Positions 60,938-64,000 of a stretch of 64,000 nucleotides of DNA are shown one piece after another (positions within the stretch are counted from its first letter, which is position 1; every line of letters starts with the position of its first letter). Under the pieces are notes generated by a model. The model searched no databases and was not told the origin of the DNA. It was given only the letters and a program-made list of their open reading frames with translations. The position numbers were made by a program, and so were the translations under genes. The stretch lies in assembly GCF_048265165.1 (NCBI RefSeq), contig NZ_JBLXCD010000010.1, positions 13,448 through 77,447 on the forward strand, written 5' to 3'. The stretch comes from Oceanospirillum sp048265165 (GTDB lineage: Bacteria > Pseudomonadota > Gammaproteobacteria > Pseudomonadales > Halomonadaceae).

Positions 60938-62323
60938 ATGCTCATTTTTATCATGCAAATCTTCGCTAAAAATACATTTGACGCCCCACATCTGTTCAAA
61001 GAGATAAAGTACCTGATGGTCATTGCCCTGCCCATCATGGGAGCCCAGTTGGCTCAATCCGGCATGGGTGTCGTAGATACTCTTATGGTAGGCAGACTCG
61101 GGGCTGATCATCTGGCTGCCGTTGCGCTTGGCACCAGCATCTGGATGCCTTTATTTCTATTTCTGAGTGGTGTTCTGCTGGGTATAACCCCTTTCATTGC
61201 CCAATGGCTTGGGGCTGATACCCCCTCTAAAGTAGGGCCCTTTGCATTTCAGGGGTTCTGGCTGGGTCTAGTAATCAGCCTGATTAGCATTATCGCCATG
61301 CTTTTTCATACCAGCATTCTGCGCATGATGTCTGTGCCGGAACACCTGCTGCCACTAACAAGTGATTACATGCTTGGCATCATGATTGGCTTCCCGGCTC
61401 TTGGCTTCTATCAGACTATGCGCAGCTACACTGAAGGCTTGGGCTTTACCCGACCAGTTCTGATTATCAGCGTTGGTATGCTCTTATTTAACCTGATGGC
61501 AAACTGGATACTGATCTATGGTATGGGGCCAATTCCTGCGCTAGGTGTCATGGGCTGTGGTTTTGCTACTGCAATCGCTATGTGGAGCAGCGTATTAATG
61601 CTATGGCTCTATATTCGCTTCAATCACCGATATAATGAAACAAGGCTACTCGATTATCCCTCTATGCCTCGTTGGGACGAGATTAAAAAGATGTCTGTGG
61701 TTGGTATACCTATCGGTGTTGCAATTTTTTTTGAGGTAGGGCTTTTCACCACGATTGCACTTTTTATTGCCCGACTGGGCTCAACTCAAATTGCTGCTCA
61801 CCAGATCGCACTCAATGTGACATCCGTTACTTTTATGGTTCCATTAAGCCTTGCTATGGCACTAACTGTTCGGGTCGGTAACAGTGTTGGTGCTGGTGGT
61901 TATCAATATGGTAAATATGTCAGTATCATTGGGGCGGGATGTACAGTCGTCGCAAGTTTCTTCACTGCCGGCATTATGTATTTCCTGCCGGGTATAATTG
62001 CAGAGCTCTATACAGACCAGGTTGAAGTGATCGCACTTGCCGTCACCTTGCTGCATCTGGCTGCCGTCTTCCAAATCTCAGATGCTCTTCAGGTTGCACT
62101 TAGTGGAGCTCTGCGGGGCTATAAAGACACTCAAATTATTATGCCAATTACTCTATTCTCATACTGGATTGTAGGCATGGGTTTAGGCTATATACTGTCA
62201 TTAACAGACCTGATTGTCCCCGCCATGGGTGTGGCTGGTTTTTGGTACGGGCTGATTGCAGGACTTAGCATGGCTGCAGTTCTGCTGGGCTGGCGTTTCT
62301 TTGCGATTAACAGGCTAGCTTAG
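60938..62323 (+). CDS. norM: MATE family multidrug/Na+ antiporter, NorM-like
   Basis: A 461-residue membrane protein with about 12 helices in two halves. It carries the MATE signatures PIMGAQLAQSGMGVVDTLMVGRLGADHLAAVALGTSIW near the N-terminus and TQIAAHQIALNVTSVTFMVPLSLAMALTVRVGNSVGAG in the second half, with AALQVALSGALRGYKDTQ-type sequence before the end. NorM-type pumps export cationic drugs and toxic metabolites with Na+ or H+ import. The start at 60938 has AAGG immediately before it, too close for ideal spacing. The ATG at 60953 is an alternative. Confidence 0.88.
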   Translation: MLIFIMQIFAKNTFDAPHLFKEIKYLMVIALPIMGAQLAQSGMGVVDTLMVGRLGADHLAAVALGTSIWMPLFLFLSGVLLGITPFIAQWLGADTPSKVGPFAFQGFWLGLVISLISIIAMLFHTSILRMMSVPEHLLPLTSDYMLGIMIGFPALGFYQTMRSYTEGLGFTRPVLIISVGMLLFNLMANWILIYGMGPIPALGVMGCGFATAIAMWSSVLMLWLYIRFNHRYNETRLLDYPSMPRWDEIKKMSVVGIPIGVAIFFEVGLFTTIALFIARLGSTQIAAHQIALNVTSVTFMVPLSLAMALTVRVGNSVGAGGYQYGKYVSIIGAGCTVVASFFTAGIMYFLPGIIAELYTDQVEVIALAVTLLHLAAVFQISDALQVALSGALRGYKDTQIIMPITLFSYWIVGMGLGYILSLTDLIVPAMGVAGFWYGLIAGLSMAAVLLGWRFFAINRLA

Positions 62324-62374
62324 ACTAAGGCATGGAAAGGGGCTGCTGCTAACTGCAGAGCCCCAACAGGATCA

Positions 62375-62614
62375 TCAGGCAGGTTTCTGAATATAGTAGA
62401 AAAAAATGTCACTTTCTTCTTTTTGTTCAAGAAGAGTAAAACCTAAAAACTGACAGAATTTAGGTATGTCCCGAGCAGTTGAAGGGTCTGTAGCAATGAC
62501 TCTTAGTACATCACCTTCCATCATATTTTTCACCGCCCCATGAAGCATCATAACAGGCTCAGGGCACATCAGGCCGGAAGTATCTAACTCATGGGCGTAG
62601 GTCATCTCAGACAT
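62375..62614 (-). CDS. tusA: Sulfurtransferase TusA
   Basis: A 79-residue protein with the TusA fold. The catalytic Cys is Cys17 in LDTSGLMCPEPVMMLHGAV (CPxP), followed by GDVLRVIATDPSTARDIPKFCQFLGF, the conserved second block. It relays sulfur for tRNA 2-thiouridine and other sulfur trafficking. I chose the ATG at 62614 (AGGAA 7 nt upstream). Longer forms would put hydrophobic residues before the domain. Confidence 0.9.
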   Translation of the reverse strand: MSEMTYAHELDTSGLMCPEPVMMLHGAVKNMMEGDVLRVIATDPSTARDIPKFCQFLGFTLLEQKEESDIFFYYIQKPA

Positions 62615-62882
62615 GATCAATTCCTGAAAAATACAAACGACCAAGTTTACCAGAGCCGTTCTAAGGTTCAATAAAGCTACGAAAATAGCCTAACTAAATA
62701 TCTGCGGTTGTAGCTTTTCGCCCCACACATGCAGAAAATGATATTATTAAAACACTGACTATAGTGACTCTTAAACCTGCACAAGCTCTGTTTCTCCACA
62801 AGCTTTAAGGCAATTCAAATTGTGTGCCTGTGACAGCCACCATCTCCCTTTCTCTAATCGATACACTGACCATGTGAACTTT

Positions 62883-63665
62883 ATGGACTTAATACTGCCT
62901 CTAGCCGAAAACTTAACACTAGGCCATTTACTCTTTCTGATGCTGATAGCTTTTATTGCCGGGTTCATTGATGCCATTGCGGGAGGTGGTGGGCTGATCA
63001 CCATTCCGGCACTACTGACTGCAGGTATCCCCCCCCACTTAAGTTTAGGCACCAACAAGCTCTCTTCAAGCTTTGGCTCCCTAACATCGGCAGTTACCTT
63101 TTTTCGTAAGGGGCTATTTACTCCTGCACTCTGGAAAGCTGCCTCTATAGGCACTCTGATAGGGGCTACAACAGGTACCGTTATAGCCAATTATCTGGAC
63201 GCGGATTTTATTGCCAAAGCCCTCCCAGCGATCATTATCGCAACTGCAATCTATACACTGGTATCTAAGGCTGCAATACCAGATGAAAATGCCGATAGAA
63301 AAAGCGGCTTATTCCAGTGGGTGCACGGCTTAATTCTTGGAGGTTATGATGGTGTTGCCGGCCCTGGTACAGGGGCATTCTGGACAGCCAGTGCACTACA
63401 TTTTTACCGAATGGAAATGCTGAAAACACTTGCACTAGCCCGTACTATGAATTTCATAAGTAACATTACATCTTTAGTGACCTTTGCCTTACTGGGACAC
63501 GTAGCCTGGGGGTTAGGAATAGCAATGGGTTCAACTCTTATGCTGGGTGCCTGGTGTGGATCTCACTCCGCCATTCGTATGGGAAATTTATGGGTCAGGC
63601 GCATTTTCATCTTACTGGTCATCCTAATAAGCTTACGTCTTGCATGGCAGCACTGGATTCTATAA
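62883..63665 (+). CDS. TSUP (TauE/SafE) family sulfite/sulfonate exporter-type protein
   Basis: A membrane protein of about 260 residues with seven or eight hydrophobic helices and the TSUP pattern: LIAFIAGFIDAIAGGGGLITIPALL in the first repeat, and GGYDGVAGPGTGAFW followed by LALARTMNFISNITSL in the second. Members move sulfite, sulfonates or other small anions. The start at 62883 lacks a good ribosome site. An in-frame TTG at 62820 (AAGG upstream) would add 21 residues that do not look like a membrane-protein N-terminus. TusA, convergent on the other side, is a chance neighbour or a sulfur link. Confidence 0.82.
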   Translation: MDLILPLAENLTLGHLLFLMLIAFIAGFIDAIAGGGGLITIPALLTAGIPPHLSLGTNKLSSSFGSLTSAVTFFRKGLFTPALWKAASIGTLIGATTGTVIANYLDADFIAKALPAIIIATAIYTLVSKAAIPDENADRKSGLFQWVHGLILGGYDGVAGPGTGAFWTASALHFYRMEMLKTLALARTMNFISNITSLVTFALLGHVAWGLGIAMGSTLMLGAWCGSHSAIRMGNLWVRRIFILLVILISLRLAWQHWIL

Positions 63666-63870
63666 CTCATATACTCTGTAGTTTAATTGAGTATAGAGTA
63701 GGAGCCCTTGCTAGCCGATATGCTGTATTAGCAGCAATTAGTACTCTTTAGCTAGTGGCTATTCATTGAGCAGGAATTAGCAAGGTAAAGTGTATCTCAG
63801 CAGTTCAGTGCATCAGGAAGGTATACACATACAAACTCTTAATTTAAGAGTGCAACTTTGATTCAGTAGA
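63666..63870. other. Intergenic region, nothing recognised
   Basis: Holds an imperfect inverted repeat (ATATACTC near 63668 and GAGTATAG near 63690), perhaps the 3' end of the TSUP transcript. No gene with a supported start is seen. Confidence 0.45.
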
Positions 63871-63874
63871 AACG

Positions 63875-63906
63875 CAAAAAGCCCATCTCATTAGAGATGG
63901 GCTTTT
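63875..63906 (-). terminator. Terminator of the rRNA operon
   Basis: GCCCATCTC (63881-63889) pairs with GAGATGGGC (63894-63902) over a 4-nt loop, followed on the minus strand by TTTTTGCG. It lies directly after the 5S rRNA 3' end. Confidence 0.85.
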
Positions 63907-63913
63907 GAAATTA

Positions 63914-64000
63914 AGGCTTGATAATGTCCTACTCTCACATGGGGAGACCCCACACTACCATCGGCGCTGAGCAGTTTCACTTCTGAGTTCGGAAAGGAGT
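63914..64000 (-). rRNA. rrf: 5S ribosomal RNA, 3' part (truncated by window edge)
   Basis: The minus strand reads CCGAACTCAGAAGTGAAAC, then GCGCCGATGGTAGTGTGGGG and TCTCCCCATGTGAGAGTAGG, diagnostic 5S rRNA blocks (loop C region, helices IV/V). The 3' end is about 63914 and the 5' part lies beyond 64000. It is the last gene of an rRNA operon transcribed leftwards, with a terminator immediately after. Confidence 0.95.

Noticed and set aside
63554..63751. Open frame of 65 codons overlapping the end of the TSUP gene
   Set aside because: Different frame of a supported gene without a ribosome site.

Overview
The window reads as chromosomal DNA of a marine, motile, heterotrophic gammaproteobacterium, most like the Oceanospirillaceae (Amphritea, Neptunomonas or Marinobacterium-type genomes). 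This placement is an inference from gene content: EF-P-like protein EfpL, EpmC, CheV, TusA, an FbpA/FbpB iron importer, MCP and c-di-GMP proteins, and large polyamine operons. About 54 protein genes are supported. The 3' part of a 5S rRNA lies on the minus strand at the right edge, so an rRNA operon continues beyond position 64000. No tRNA, CRISPR array or prophage was seen.

1-17.9 kb and 25-36 kb: polyamine uptake and catabolism. The set comprises two PuuA-like gamma-glutamylputrescine synthetases (402-1748, 12474-13847), two PotF-like binding proteins, one PotGHI ABC transporter, two class I glutamine amidotransferase-like hydrolases (possible PuuD counterparts), a chemoreceptor, a GntR regulator, a SpuC-type putrescine aminotransferase, a LuxR-type regulator, a PuuB-like oxidase, a PuuC-like aldehyde dehydrogenase, an NhaC-family carrier, and an agmatinase/guanidinobutyrase with a divergent LysR regulator. 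Together these would take putrescine and agmatine to GABA or succinate by both the glutamylated and the direct transamination routes. Palindromes with a TGTGATCACA core occur around gntR, in the spuC promoter, at the puuB promoter and, weakly, before the first potF; they look like the operator of one regulon.

17.9-24 kb: a GlxA-type AraC regulator divergent from a cysteine hydrolase. These are followed by a tight three-gene operon of Tat-exported small subunit, FAD/[3Fe-4S] GMC dehydrogenase and Tat-exported multicopper oxidase. The multicopper oxidase sits where the cytochrome c subunit of sugar and alcohol dehydrogenase complexes is normally found. This is the most unusual system in the window.

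28.5-32.5 kb: efpL, a DUF6164 gene, and an accessory island with a REP-associated (Y1, HUH) transposase, its decayed relatives, a 151-bp tandem duplication and an orphan membrane protein.

36-49 kb: adhP, a bacteriohemerythrin, an EamA exporter, a PhoD-like phosphatase, a cysteine desulfhydrase-like gene divergent from a DecR-like Lrp regulator with twin operators, and then four c-di-GMP/response-regulator proteins and dadA.

49-64 kb: housekeeping and stress genes: a lysine methyltransferase-like protein, UspA, Uup, a DUF1499 lipoprotein, CheV, TatD overlapping a DEDD-exonuclease-like gene, an Fe(III) importer behind a Fur-like box, EpmC, a MATE pump, TusA, a TSUP exporter and the 5S rRNA.
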